Origin: Acidimicrobiales bacterium
Lineage (GTDB): Bacteria; Actinomycetota; Acidimicrobiia; Acidimicrobiales; MedAcidi-G1
Assembly (NCBI GenBank): GCA_028823445.1
Contig: JAPKBH010000009.1
Span: forward strand, 1-63,073
DNA length: 63,073 bases
Reading direction: 5' to 3'
Below, piece after piece: positions 18,470 to 26,419 of the stretch (position 1 is the stretch's first letter; every line of letters begins with the position of its first letter). The position numbers and the translations under genes were made by a program. The notes under the pieces were generated by a model, which saw only the letters and a program-made list of their open reading frames with translations, made no database searches and was not told where the DNA came from.

Positions 18470-18930
18470 AAGAGTTAAATAATCCCTTAAACGGGGCCGG
18501 CCTTCGTGTCGCTTTGGTAGCAGGCCGGTTTAACGATGCCATTTCGCAGGAATTAATCCAGGGAGCCAAGGACCGTTTGGTTTCTCTCGCGGTCGAAGAC
18601 GAAAAGGTAACGTTAGCTTGGGTATCTGGTGCTTTCGAGATGCCGTTGGCTGCTCAGGCCATGGCAAAATCTGGCCAGTTTGATGCAGTGATTTGCCTTG
18701 GTGCGGTTATCCGCGGCGAAACCGCACACTTTGACTTTGTCGCTGGCGAAGCAGCATCAGGAATGATGCGAGTGGGCCTCGACACCGGGGTGCCGATAGT
18801 CTTTGGGGTACTCACCACCGACACTTTTGCTCAAGCTTTTGCTCGCGCAGGGGTCGATGAAGGCAACAAAGGCGCTGACTGCGCAGAAGCGGCTATAGAA
18901 ATGGTTCAACTGCTCAACGAAATGCGTTGA
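18466..18930 (+). CDS. ribH: 6,7-dimethyl-8-ribityllumazine synthase
   Basis: Condenses dihydroxybutanone phosphate with the aminopyrimidine to lumazine, the substrate of RibE. 154 residues with GRFNDAISQELIQGA, WVSGAFEMPLAAQA, CLGAVIRGETAHFD (catalytic His) and GVPIVFGVLTTDT, all family hallmarks. Last gene of the FMN-controlled operon. The operon lacks ribD, the deaminase/reductase of the same pathway. Confidence 0.97.
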   Translation: MKELNNPLNGAGLRVALVAGRFNDAISQELIQGAKDRLVSLAVEDEKVTLAWVSGAFEMPLAAQAMAKSGQFDAVICLGAVIRGETAHFDFVAGEAASGMMRVGLDTGVPIVFGVLTTDTFAQAFARAGVDEGNKGADCAEAAIEMVQLLNEMR

Positions 18931-18994
18931 TTCAAAACCAGAGATACACCAAAGGGTGGCATTTGCTGTGTTGCTGATAGCGTTACTCTTTGTG

Positions 18995-19015
18995 GGTAAC
19001 CCAATGTGGGTTATC
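18995..19015 (+). other. Hairpin between ribH and rpsO
   Basis: GGTAACCC (18995-19002) and GGGTTATC (19008-19015) pair over 8 bp (one G-T) with a 5-nt loop. There is no T tract. It may end the rib operon transcript. Confidence 0.4.
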
Positions 19016-19024
19016 TAGGGTCGG

Positions 19025-19054
19025 TTGCAACACCTCCGGCCCTCCGTATAGCTT
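19025..19054 (+). promoter_or_regulatory. Probable rpsO promoter
   Basis: TTGCAA (19025-19030) and TAGCTT (19049-19054) are separated by 18 bp. This would give a leader of about 45 nt before ATG 19106 with AGAGG as ribosome binding site. Confidence 0.45.
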
Positions 19055-19105
19055 TTGGTGACGCCTAGCGCGCCATAAAGCCGGGTCCGACACCCAGAGG
19101 TAACT

Positions 19106-19375
19106 ATGCCGACCAACCTACCCCCCAAGGCCAACACGATGGCCGAGCATCGCTTGCATGAGACCGATACCGGTTCTCCTGAAGTGCAGATTGCTTTGCT
19201 CAGCGACCGTATTAACCATCTCACCGAGCACCTGAAGGACCATAAAAAGGACCATCACAGCCGTCGAGGTTTGTTAATGCTGGTTGGCCGTCGTCGCCGG
19301 ATGCTTGACTACGTAAAGAAAAACGACGTTGAGCGCTACCGGAAGATTATTTCTGACCTGGGGCTACGGCGGTAA
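19106..19375 (+). CDS. rpsO: 30S ribosomal protein S15
   Basis: Primary 16S rRNA-binding protein. The 89 residues match the exact family length and show [39 protein letters not shown] and [12 protein letters not shown], the rRNA-contacting core. rpsO-pnp adjacency is conserved in bacteria. Confidence 0.98.
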   Translation: MPTNLPPKANTMAEHRLHETDTGSPEVQIALLSDRINHLTEHLKDHKKDHHSRRGLLMLVGRRRRMLDYVKKNDVERYRKIISDLGLRR

Positions 19376-19627
19376 CGCCACCTCTGATATCGGCGGCTTG
19401 CTGCCTTTTCGTCGGGTGCCTTATACGGGCACTGACAACTTCAAACGATGGTGCCGAATGATCGGCGGTCATCAGTGCCAGTTGCATGCAGCTCGGCGTA
19501 GCGGTCCACCCTGTTGGCTCGCCGCATCGGGAGGCATCCATCTGGAAACTGGGGGCTTCGCTTTATTCAACGCCACCGTAACTCTGCGAGGGAACGTCTC
19601 GCGCAGAATCGAAACACAAGGAAAATT
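19376..19627 (+). other. Leader region between rpsO and pnp
   Basis: 252 bp without a convincing gene. It holds a GTGCC/GGCAC stem (19416-19432) and a TCTGCG/CGCAGA stem (19583-19607) shortly before the pnp ribosome binding site. In other bacteria pnp leaders fold into hairpins cut during autoregulation; that role here is only inferred. Confidence 0.4.
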
Positions 19628-22039
19628 ATGACAACTGTCCAAACCGTCTCGCATACCTTTAGCGAGACCGACAAAACTATCTCTTTTGAGACCGGTCGAA
19701 TGGCTCGCCTTGCTGGCGGGTCAATTCTGGCCAAACTTGGTGACTCAACCGTATTGGTCACCGCTACCGGTGCAAAGTCACCTCGCCCCGGCGCTGACTT
19801 CTTCCCACTTACCGTGGACATTGAAGAACGCATGTACGCCGCAGGCAAAATACCCGGCTCGTTCTTCCGCCGTGAAGCACGTGCTTCTGAAGCAGCCATC
19901 TTGACCTGCCGCCTCATTGACCGCCCATTGCGTCCAATGTTCCCGGAAGGTTTCCGCAACGAAGTCCACATTGTGGGCACCGTCATGGGCGCCGATATGG
20001 AAAACCCATACGACGTGTTGGCTCTCAACGCTGCTTCGGCTGCTTTGATGATCTCTCCCGTCCCCTTTGACGGCCCCGTCGGTGCAGTACGCATCGCTTG
20101 GACGGCCGCTGGTGAATGGATTGCTCACCCAACCTACGAAGAGGGTTCCGACTCGGCTTTCGAAATGGTAGTTGCTGGTCGTTTGCTTGATGATGGCGAT
20201 GTTGCTGTCATGATGGTGGAAGCCGGCGGCACCGAAGCCACCTGGGAAATTTACGAAGGTGGAGCCGCCAAGGTTGACGAAGATGTTTTGGCCGATGGCC
20301 TGAACTTCTCTAAGACTTACATTCGTGAAGTTATTGAACTTCAGTTGGCTTTGGTCGAAGCAGTGGGCGGCGCAGAGAAAATGGAATTCTCGGTAACCAC
20401 CGACTGCTCCGAAGAAATCTTTGCTGCCGTTGATGCTGCAGGCCGTGAACGCATTGCCGCTACCCAAACGGTGGCCGACAAAGGCGAACGAGGCGCTGCT
20501 GAATCAGAAGTAAAAGCAGCATTGATCGCCGAATTGGCCGAACAGTTTGCCGACGTTGATGGCGCAGAACGCCAAATCGGTGGCGCTATTCGCTCGGTAA
20601 CCAAAGCCGTGGTGCGTCAACGCATCGTGGATGAAAAAATCCGTATCGATGGTCGGAGCCCCGGCGACATTCGTGAACTGTTTTCAGAGGTTGGCGTAGT
20701 AGCTACCTCGCACGGTTCTGGTTTGTTCCAGCGTGGCGAAACCCAGGTATTGAACTTCACCACCTTGGGTACCGGTCGCATGGACCAAATGATCGATGGT
20801 ATTGACCCCACCCAACGTAAACGTTTCATGCATCACTACAACTTTGCTCCGTTCTGTACCGGTGAAACCGGTTTTATGCGGGGCCCTAAGCGTCGAGAAA
20901 TTGGCCACGGTGCCTTGGCCGAGCGGGCATTGTTCCCAATCGTTCCGAGCTTTGACGAGTTCCCTTACACCTTGCGTTTGGTGTCTGAAGTTCTGGCCTC
21001 TAACGGTTCGAGCTCCATGGGTTCGGTTTGCTCCGGCACGCTGTCCATGATGGATGCTGGTGTACCTATCAAGGCTCCGGTAGCGGGCATCGCCATGGGC
21101 TTGGTTGTTCATGACGGCGAGTACGTCACCTTGACCGACATTTTGGGTGCGGAAGACGCATTCGGCGACATGGACTTCAAGGTGGCTGGTACCGCCGAGT
21201 TCGTGACTGCTTTGCAGCTCGATACCAAGATTGACGGTATCCCCGCTGAAGTGTTGGCTGACGCTTTAAACCAGGCCAAAGAAGCCCGGTTGAAGATTCT
21301 CAGCGTAATGGCTGAGGCCATTGGAGCTCCACGTGAAGACGTAGGCGAGCATGCGCCGAAGATCACCAGCTTTGAAATTCCGGTAGAAAAGATTGGTGAG
21401 GTTATTGGCCCCAAGGGTAAAATGATCAACACCATTCAAGCGGAAACAGGCGCTGAAGTAAGCGTGGACGATGACGGCATGGTGGGGGTTGTCTCAGTGG
21501 CTTCTTCCGATCGAGCCAAGGTTGACGAAGCAGTCCGTCAGGTCATGCTTATCGTTGATCCTCCAACTGCTGAAGTTGGTGCGGTGTACCCGGGCAAGGT
21601 GGTCAATATCACCAAGTTCGGCGCTTTTGTCAACATTCTTCCTGGCCGCGATGGCTTGTTGCATATCTCTAAGATCGGTGCCGGTAAGCGCATCGACCGG
21701 GTAGAGGATGTGCTTGAGTTGGGTCAAGACGTTGAGGTCGTTGTCGAAGACGTAGACCCCAACGGCAAGATTTCGTTGAAGATGGCCGGGGATGCTCCAG
21801 CCAAGGAAACGAAACCAGCTCCAGAAGCCCCAGCCGCTGAAGAAGCTCCGGCTTCCGAAGAAGCTCCAGTTGACGAAGCCAACGACGACTTTGATGATGA
21901 TGGCGATGCTCCTGAGGTAGTTGAAGCCAGCTTTGAAGATGCATTTACCGCTGAGATAGAAGGCGTGCATGGCGATCTTGGCCCTGCATCTTCTAACAAG
22001 CGTGGTGGTGGTGGCGGCCGACGTCGCCGTGACCGCTGA
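19628..22039 (+). CDS. pnp: Polyribonucleotide nucleotidyltransferase (PNPase)
   Basis: 3'-5' phosphorolytic exoribonuclease of mRNA decay. Start ATG 19628 (803 residues) has AAGGAAA upstream and precedes the first RNase PH core; the frame is open upstream but unrelated in sequence. Order: RNase PH 1 (with FFRREARASEAAILTCRLIDRPLRP), an alpha-helical linker, RNase PH 2, a KH domain (VIGPKGKMINTIQAETGAEV, ~600), an S1 domain (YPGKVVNITKFGAFVNILPG, ~655), then ~80 acidic Ala/Glu/Pro residues and a basic Gly/Arg end. Confidence 0.97.
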   Translation: MTTVQTVSHTFSETDKTISFETGRMARLAGGSILAKLGDSTVLVTATGAKSPRPGADFFPLTVDIEERMYAAGKIPGSFFRREARASEAAILTCRLIDRPLRPMFPEGFRNEVHIVGTVMGADMENPYDVLALNAASAALMISPVPFDGPVGAVRIAWTAAGEWIAHPTYEEGSDSAFEMVVAGRLLDDGDVAVMMVEAGGTEATWEIYEGGAAKVDEDVLADGLNFSKTYIREVIELQLALVEAVGGAEKMEFSVTTDCSEEIFAAVDAAGRERIAATQTVADKGERGAAESEVKAALIAELAEQFADVDGAERQIGGAIRSVTKAVVRQRIVDEKIRIDGRSPGDIRELFSEVGVVATSHGSGLFQRGETQVLNFTTLGTGRMDQMIDGIDPTQRKRFMHHYNFAPFCTGETGFMRGPKRREIGHGALAERALFPIVPSFDEFPYTLRLVSEVLASNGSSSMGSVCSGTLSMMDAGVPIKAPVAGIAMGLVVHDGEYVTLTDILGAEDAFGDMDFKVAGTAEFVTALQLDTKIDGIPAEVLADALNQAKEARLKILSVMAEAIGAPREDVGEHAPKITSFEIPVEKIGEVIGPKGKMINTIQAETGAEVSVDDDGMVGVVSVASSDRAKVDEAVRQVMLIVDPPTAEVGAVYPGKVVNITKFGAFVNILPGRDGLLHISKIGAGKRIDRVEDVLELGQDVEVVVEDVDPNGKISLKMAGDAPAKETKPAPEAPAAEEAPASEEAPVDEANDDFDDDGDAPEVVEASFEDAFTAEIEGVHGDLGPASSNKRGGGGGRRRRDR

Positions 22040-23313
22040 ACGCCTCGGCTAAACGGCCTCCGCTAGCGGGGGCCACGTTCAACGCCGACCAGGCAGTTGA
22101 ATTTACACAAATCGCTAACGGCCCGGGTGTGGTGTCAGAGCAGGTCTCTGATGCCCACTCGGTTGCCGTAGGCATTTGGGTAGGCATAGGTGCTCGTGAT
22201 GAAAAAGAACATCAAGTAGGCATCTCGCATTTTTTAGAACACCTGGTGTTTAAAGGCACCGAGGAGCGCACGGCGCGCTCTATTGCCGAGTTGGCCGATG
22301 CCACGGGCGGCGAGATGAACGCTTTCACCACTATGGAATACACGGCATTCTACGCCCGGTTTCCGGCCAACAAATTAGATTTAGCAATCGATTTGTTGGG
22401 TGACGTGTTGTGCCGGCCAGCGCTACGTGACAACGATATTGAAACCGAACGCCAAGTCATTTTGGAAGAACTCCATTTGGCTATTGATGACCCCACCGAT
22501 GCGTTGTTCGGCTTGTTGCATGAAGGGTTGTTTCCGCAACACCCGTTGAGTCGCGAGGTTATTGGCACCGAAAATTCGGTGACCGCCATTGACCGTTCGT
22601 CGTTAACGGATTTTCATGACCAGTGGTACCGGGGCCCTAACTTGGTGGTGGCAGCCGCCGGGGCAGTAGACCACCAGTACCTCGTGGAGCGCTTTGGCCA
22701 AGTATTTGCCGATCGGCAAGGCGGGGTTTCGCCGGTGCGCTCTCAACCGACGCTGGCTCCGGTAGTTGGTGCTACCTTGCAGCGGCCCATTGAGGCCACC
22801 CATTTGGCTTGGGGCTGGCTGGGCGCTTCACGGCTAGACCCTCGCCGCTACGCCCTTACCTTGGGGGTACACATTTTAGGTGGAGGCATGTCCAGTCGCT
22901 TATTTCAAAAAGTGCGCGAAGAGCGTGGTTTGACTTACAGCGTGTTTGCTACCCGCGGTGTTTTCGAAGATGCCGGAGTGGTCAGCATTTATGCCGGCAC
23001 GGCGCCGGATCGGGCCGAAGAGCTTGCTGCGGTGGTAGCCCAAGAGGTGGCGGAGATTGCCGATCACGGGGTTACCGAAGAAGAGTTGGCTATTGCGCTC
23101 AGTGGTTTTGAAGGGTCATTGTTGTTGGGTCTCGAAGATACCGGAAGCCGGATGCGGCGTTTGGGCAGCAACCAATTGCTTACCGGTACGGTGATGCCTC
23201 TTGAAGAATTGGTTGAAGCTTTTCGTGCAGTGACGGTGGCCGAGATAAACCAGGCCCTGGCTGAAGTGTTTTCTGTAGATGCGGTAACTACCCAGGTAGG
23301 CCCAAACAGTTAA
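22036..23313 (+). CDS. M16-family zinc peptidase (processing-peptidase-like)
   Basis: Insulinase-type peptidase with the inverted zinc motif HFLEH and the distal Glu in EELHLAIDDPTDALF. The C-terminal half has GGGMSSRLFQKVREERGLTYSV, as in mitochondrial-processing-peptidase-like proteins often found next to pnp and dapB. Family-like sequence (VEFTQIANGPGVVSEQVSDAHSVAVG) extends upstream of the first standard start, GTG 22129. The frame is open back to CTG 22036, which overlaps the pnp stop, so I place the start there (425 residues). GTG 22129 would give 394 residues and a clipped first strand. Confidence 0.85.
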   Translation: MNASAKRPPLAGATFNADQAVEFTQIANGPGVVSEQVSDAHSVAVGIWVGIGARDEKEHQVGISHFLEHLVFKGTEERTARSIAELADATGGEMNAFTTMEYTAFYARFPANKLDLAIDLLGDVLCRPALRDNDIETERQVILEELHLAIDDPTDALFGLLHEGLFPQHPLSREVIGTENSVTAIDRSSLTDFHDQWYRGPNLVVAAAGAVDHQYLVERFGQVFADRQGGVSPVRSQPTLAPVVGATLQRPIEATHLAWGWLGASRLDPRRYALTLGVHILGGGMSSRLFQKVREERGLTYSVFATRGVFEDAGVVSIYAGTAPDRAEELAAVVAQEVAEIADHGVTEEELAIALSGFEGSLLLGLEDTGSRMRRLGSNQLLTGTVMPLEELVEAFRAVTVAEINQALAEVFSVDAVTTQVGPNS

Positions 23314-23342
23314 ACCATCCCGATGCTGGGGGCCGGTGCCGC

Positions 23343-23348
23343 TAGCCT
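23343..23348 (+). promoter_or_regulatory. Putative leaderless -10 (TAGCCT) for dapB
   Basis: TAGCCT ends 7 nt before ATG 23356. It supports that start over the in-frame ATG at 23323. Confidence 0.5.
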
Positions 23349-23355
23349 CGCTGGT

Positions 23356-24135
23356 ATGAGCAGGGAAACACAAAATCGTAGAATAGCCGTTTTGGGCGCC
23401 GCAGGCCGCATGGGAGCCACGGCGGTCGAAGCGGTACAAGCCGCCGAAAGCCTAGAGTTGGTGGCGGTGGCCGACCCTCAAGCGGCCGGGCAGTCTCTTC
23501 ATGGCTTGGCTATGGGGGCCGGGGTAGAAGATCTTTTAGCAGCCTCGCCGCAGGTAGTTATTGATTTCACGGTGGCCAAAGCGGCCCGTATCAACTTGCC
23601 GGTGCTGGCCAATGCTGGGGTGCATGCTGTGGTGGGCACTAGCGGCCTTAACGATGAGGATTTTGTTTCGTTCGCTGAAGTCTTTAACCAAAGCGCTTGT
23701 TTGGTGGTGCCGAACTTTGCTTTAGGGGCGGTACTGATGATGCGTTTTGCAGAAATGGCTGCGCCGTGGTTCGATACGGCGGAGATCATTGAGTTTCATC
23801 ACGATGCAAAAATTGATGCCCCTTCGGGGACTGCTATGGCCACCGTTGACCGTATGGCGGCCGCTTCGGCTGATTGGGCAGAGGATCCCACTGAGGTCGA
23901 GGTGTTGCCGGGGGCTCGAGGTGGGTTAGGTCCGGCTGATATTCGTGTACATGCGGTGCGCATGCGGGGCATGGTGGCCCACCAAGAAGTGCTTTTGGGG
24001 GCGACGGGCCAATCGCTGAGCATTCGCCACGACACAACCGACCGGTCATCGTTTATGCCGGGCATGGTTTTGGCCGCTCAACAGGTTGAAGGCACCGGTT
24101 TGACGGTGGGCCTCGACGCTTTGTTGGGCATTTAA
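23356..24135 (+). CDS. dapB: 4-hydroxy-tetrahydrodipicolinate reductase
   Basis: Second committed step of diaminopimelate/lysine synthesis, NAD(P)H-dependent. 259 residues from ATG 23356, which sits directly before the Rossmann motif VLGAAGRMG. VIDFTVAKAARINL follows. The catalytic segment is EFHHDAKIDAPSGTAMA. It works with DapA (25527), with SURF1 and a winged-helix gene in between. Confidence 0.95.
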   Translation: MSRETQNRRIAVLGAAGRMGATAVEAVQAAESLELVAVADPQAAGQSLHGLAMGAGVEDLLAASPQVVIDFTVAKAARINLPVLANAGVHAVVGTSGLNDEDFVSFAEVFNQSACLVVPNFALGAVLMMRFAEMAAPWFDTAEIIEFHHDAKIDAPSGTAMATVDRMAAASADWAEDPTEVEVLPGARGGLGPADIRVHAVRMRGMVAHQEVLLGATGQSLSIRHDTTDRSSFMPGMVLAAQQVEGTGLTVGLDALLGI

Positions 24136-24142
24136 CAAACTC

Positions 24143-24865
24143 ATGAGCCCGGGTTTTCGCCGCTTGCTGCGCCCCAAGTGGTTGGTTTGGCATGTGCTTA
24201 TTGGGGTGCTGTTGATTACCACGTTTAATCTTGGCTTTTGGCAATTGCGGCGCTTGGAGACGCGACAAACTTGGAACGCTCAGGTTGAGTTGCAGGGGGC
24301 GTTGCCGTCGGTAACGCTTGAAGAAGCGTTGGCGGGCCCACTCGACCAAGCGCTTTTCCGGCGGGTTTCGGCGACCGGAGAGTTTGATGAGATGGCGCAG
24401 GTTTATGTGGCTCATCGTTCGCAAAATGATTCGCCGGGGTTACATGTGGTGACCTTGCTGCGGGTAGATGGTGGTCTCGATGTGGTGGTTAATCGAGGGT
24501 TTGTGCCTCGCTTGACTTACCTCGAAGATGACCCGACGCTTTGGCCGGTGGCTCTGGGAGCGGTGGAAGTATCGGGTGTTTTGGTTGAGCAAACGATACG
24601 CAGCGGCGGGCTTGACGATGAGGTCATGGGTATTGACCTCATGGAGTTAAGTCAACGCTGGGGGGCATCAGTTGCTCCGTTTGTTCTGCAGGCCACCGAG
24701 GGGGCCAACGTGGACTGGTTGCCCGCACCTTTGCCCGAGCCAGACCTTTCGGACGGCCCGCATTTGGGTTACGCCTTACAGTGGTTTGCTTTTACCTTGG
24801 TGGGGGTGGTGGGTTACCCCCTGGCTATGGCCAATGTGGCTCGCCGGACCGAGGAGGTAGCGTAG
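24143..24865 (+). CDS. SURF1-family cytochrome oxidase assembly protein
   Basis: Membrane protein helping heme insertion in cytochrome c oxidase. 240 residues with a helix near the N-terminus (HVLIGVLLITTFNLGFWQLRRLETR), an extracytoplasmic middle with NRGFVP, and a second helix near the C-terminus (GYALQWFAFTLVGVVGYPLAM). This two-helix layout with W-Q-x-x-R and Q-W-F motifs is the SURF1 hallmark. It implies an aerobic respiratory chain. Confidence 0.88.
   Translation: MSPGFRRLLRPKWLVWHVLIGVLLITTFNLGFWQLRRLETRQTWNAQVELQGALPSVTLEEALAGPLDQALFRRVSATGEFDEMAQVYVAHRSQNDSPGLHVVTLLRVDGGLDVVVNRGFVPRLTYLEDDPTLWPVALGAVEVSGVLVEQTIRSGGLDDEVMGIDLMELSQRWGASVAPFVLQATEGANVDWLPAPLPEPDLSDGPHLGYALQWFAFTLVGVVGYPLAMANVARRTEEVA
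24858..24863 (+). promoter_or_regulatory. Putative leaderless -10 (TAGCGT) for the winged-helix gene
   Basis: TAGCGT ends 6 nt before ATG 24870 and overlaps the SURF1 stop region. This suggests the gene has its own promoter. Confidence 0.45.
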
Positions 24866-24869
24866 GGCT

Positions 24870-25505
24870 ATGGCATTTTCTAGCGAAGCAGAACTCTGTG
24901 TAATTCACAACTTGCGGGTAAAAGGGTTTGTGGACACCCCAGCCATTGTTGAGGTCACCGGGTTAGCCGAGACCGAGGTGCTGGGTTTTTTGCAGGCTTT
25001 CAAGGATGCCGAAGAGGTACGTCACCGTGAGGGACGAATGTCTGGTTGGATGCTTACCCCGCAGGGCCGAGCCCGCGGTCAGGCCATGGTGTCGGCGGAA
25101 CTCGAAGCAGCAGGAAGAAGAGACCAGGTGGCGGCTGCTTATCAAAGTTTTTTAGCGGTCAACCAAGGCTTTTTGTCACTTTGTACCGACTGGCAGCTGC
25201 GCACCGTAGACGGTGAACAAGTAGTCAACGATCATGCCGATGCGGCCCACGATGCGGCCGTTATTGAACGCTTAGGCGAAGCCGATGCGGTGGTGCAACC
25301 GGTTTGTGCTGTCTTGGCTGAAGCCTTTGAGCGTTTTGGCGACTACGGAAGCCGGTTTAGCGAAGCGCTGACCAAGGTGCGCAATGGTGACCATGATTGG
25401 TTTACCAAACCCATGATCGAGTCGTACCACACGGTGTGGTTCGAACTTCATGAGAACCTGTTGGCTACGCTCGGTATTGAACGAGCCAATGAATCTGCTG
25501 CCTAA
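24870..25505 (+). CDS. Putative winged-helix protein, function unknown
   Basis: 211 residues, soluble. Residues 1-~65 look like a winged helix: helices around AELCVIHNLRVKG and TPAIVEVTGLAETEVLGFLQAF, then a strand-turn-strand RHREGRMSGWMLTPQGRARG like MarR- or DUF-type wings. The rest is helical and acidic with no recognised catalytic motif. It could be a transcription regulator; no target is evident. It lies between SURF1 and dapA. Confidence 0.6.
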   Translation: MAFSSEAELCVIHNLRVKGFVDTPAIVEVTGLAETEVLGFLQAFKDAEEVRHREGRMSGWMLTPQGRARGQAMVSAELEAAGRRDQVAAAYQSFLAVNQGFLSLCTDWQLRTVDGEQVVNDHADAAHDAAVIERLGEADAVVQPVCAVLAEAFERFGDYGSRFSEALTKVRNGDHDWFTKPMIESYHTVWFELHENLLATLGIERANESAA

Positions 25506-25526
25506 CGTCCAAGAAGGAAGAATTTT

Positions 25527-26414
25527 ATGAAACCAAAATTTGGCCGGGTCATTACCGCCATGATCACCCCGTTTGCTGCTGATGGCTCGCTTGACGTTGA
25601 GGGTGCTCGTTCGTTGGCTCAGTGGTTGGTTGGACAAGGTAACGAGGCGTTGGTGCTGGCCGGCACTACCGGTGAGTCGCCCACCATTACTCAGGATGAA
25701 CAAATTGAACTAGTAGAAGCGGTAGTGGATGCCGTTGATGTGCCGATTATTGCCGGTGCGGGCAGCAACGACACTCGGTCGGCTATTGCTAATACGCAGC
25801 GTTGTGTAGATGCCGGGGCTCAAGCCATTTTGAGCGTGACCCCTTATTACAATCGCCCGTCGCAAGCTGGCTTGTTGGCCCACTTTGCCGAGGTGGCGGC
25901 CAGCACCGATTTGCCCATCATGCTTTATGACATTCCAGCCCGTACTGGCCGGGCGTTAGCTGCCGACACGATTTTGCAGTTGGCCGACGAGGTAGAGAAC
26001 ATTGTGGCGGTTAAAGATGCGGCCGGCGATGTGGCCAGCACGGCGCGTTTGATTGCGGCGGCCCCCGAAGGCTTTGAGGTGTATAGCGGTGAGGATTGTT
26101 TGACCTTGTCGCTGCTGGCCGTTGGTGCGGTGGGCACGGTGAGTGTGGCTTCGCATTGGGCTACCCCCGAAATGGTTGTCATGATGGATGCTTTTTTCTC
26201 TGGAGATACGGCTACGGCTCGGGCCACCAATCAGCGCATGATCCCGTCGTACGATTTTGAGTCGGGTGACCTTACCCCTAACCCCATACCCAGCAAAGCC
26301 ATGTTGAAGGTGTTGGGCTTGCCGGGCGGGGATTGCCGCTTGCCCATGGGCCCAGAGCCCGAGTGGTTGGCCGAACGAGCTCGAGCCGTTTTGGCCGGCT
26401 TGGGTCGGGCGTAG
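25527..26414 (+). CDS. dapA: 4-hydroxy-tetrahydrodipicolinate synthase
   Basis: Condenses pyruvate with aspartate semialdehyde, the first committed lysine/DAP step. TIM barrel of 295 residues with GTTGESPT (Thr pair of the proton relay), VTPYYNRPSQ (catalytic Tyr) and the Schiff-base Lys163 in AVKDAAGD. GAAGGAAG precedes ATG 25527. Followed by RNase J after 5 bp, as is common in Actinomycetota. Confidence 0.96.
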   Translation: MKPKFGRVITAMITPFAADGSLDVEGARSLAQWLVGQGNEALVLAGTTGESPTITQDEQIELVEAVVDAVDVPIIAGAGSNDTRSAIANTQRCVDAGAQAILSVTPYYNRPSQAGLLAHFAEVAASTDLPIMLYDIPARTGRALAADTILQLADEVENIVAVKDAAGDVASTARLIAAAPEGFEVYSGEDCLTLSLLAVGAVGTVSVASHWATPEMVVMMDAFFSGDTATARATNQRMIPSYDFESGDLTPNPIPSKAMLKVLGLPGGDCRLPMGPEPEWLAERARAVLAGLGRA

Positions 26415-26419
26415 CTTTA

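Noticed and set aside
22055..22074. Hairpin after pnp as an intrinsic terminator
   Set aside because: The stem (GGCCTCCG/CGGGGGCC) is strong, but there is no T tract and the region appears to be coding for the M16 peptidase.
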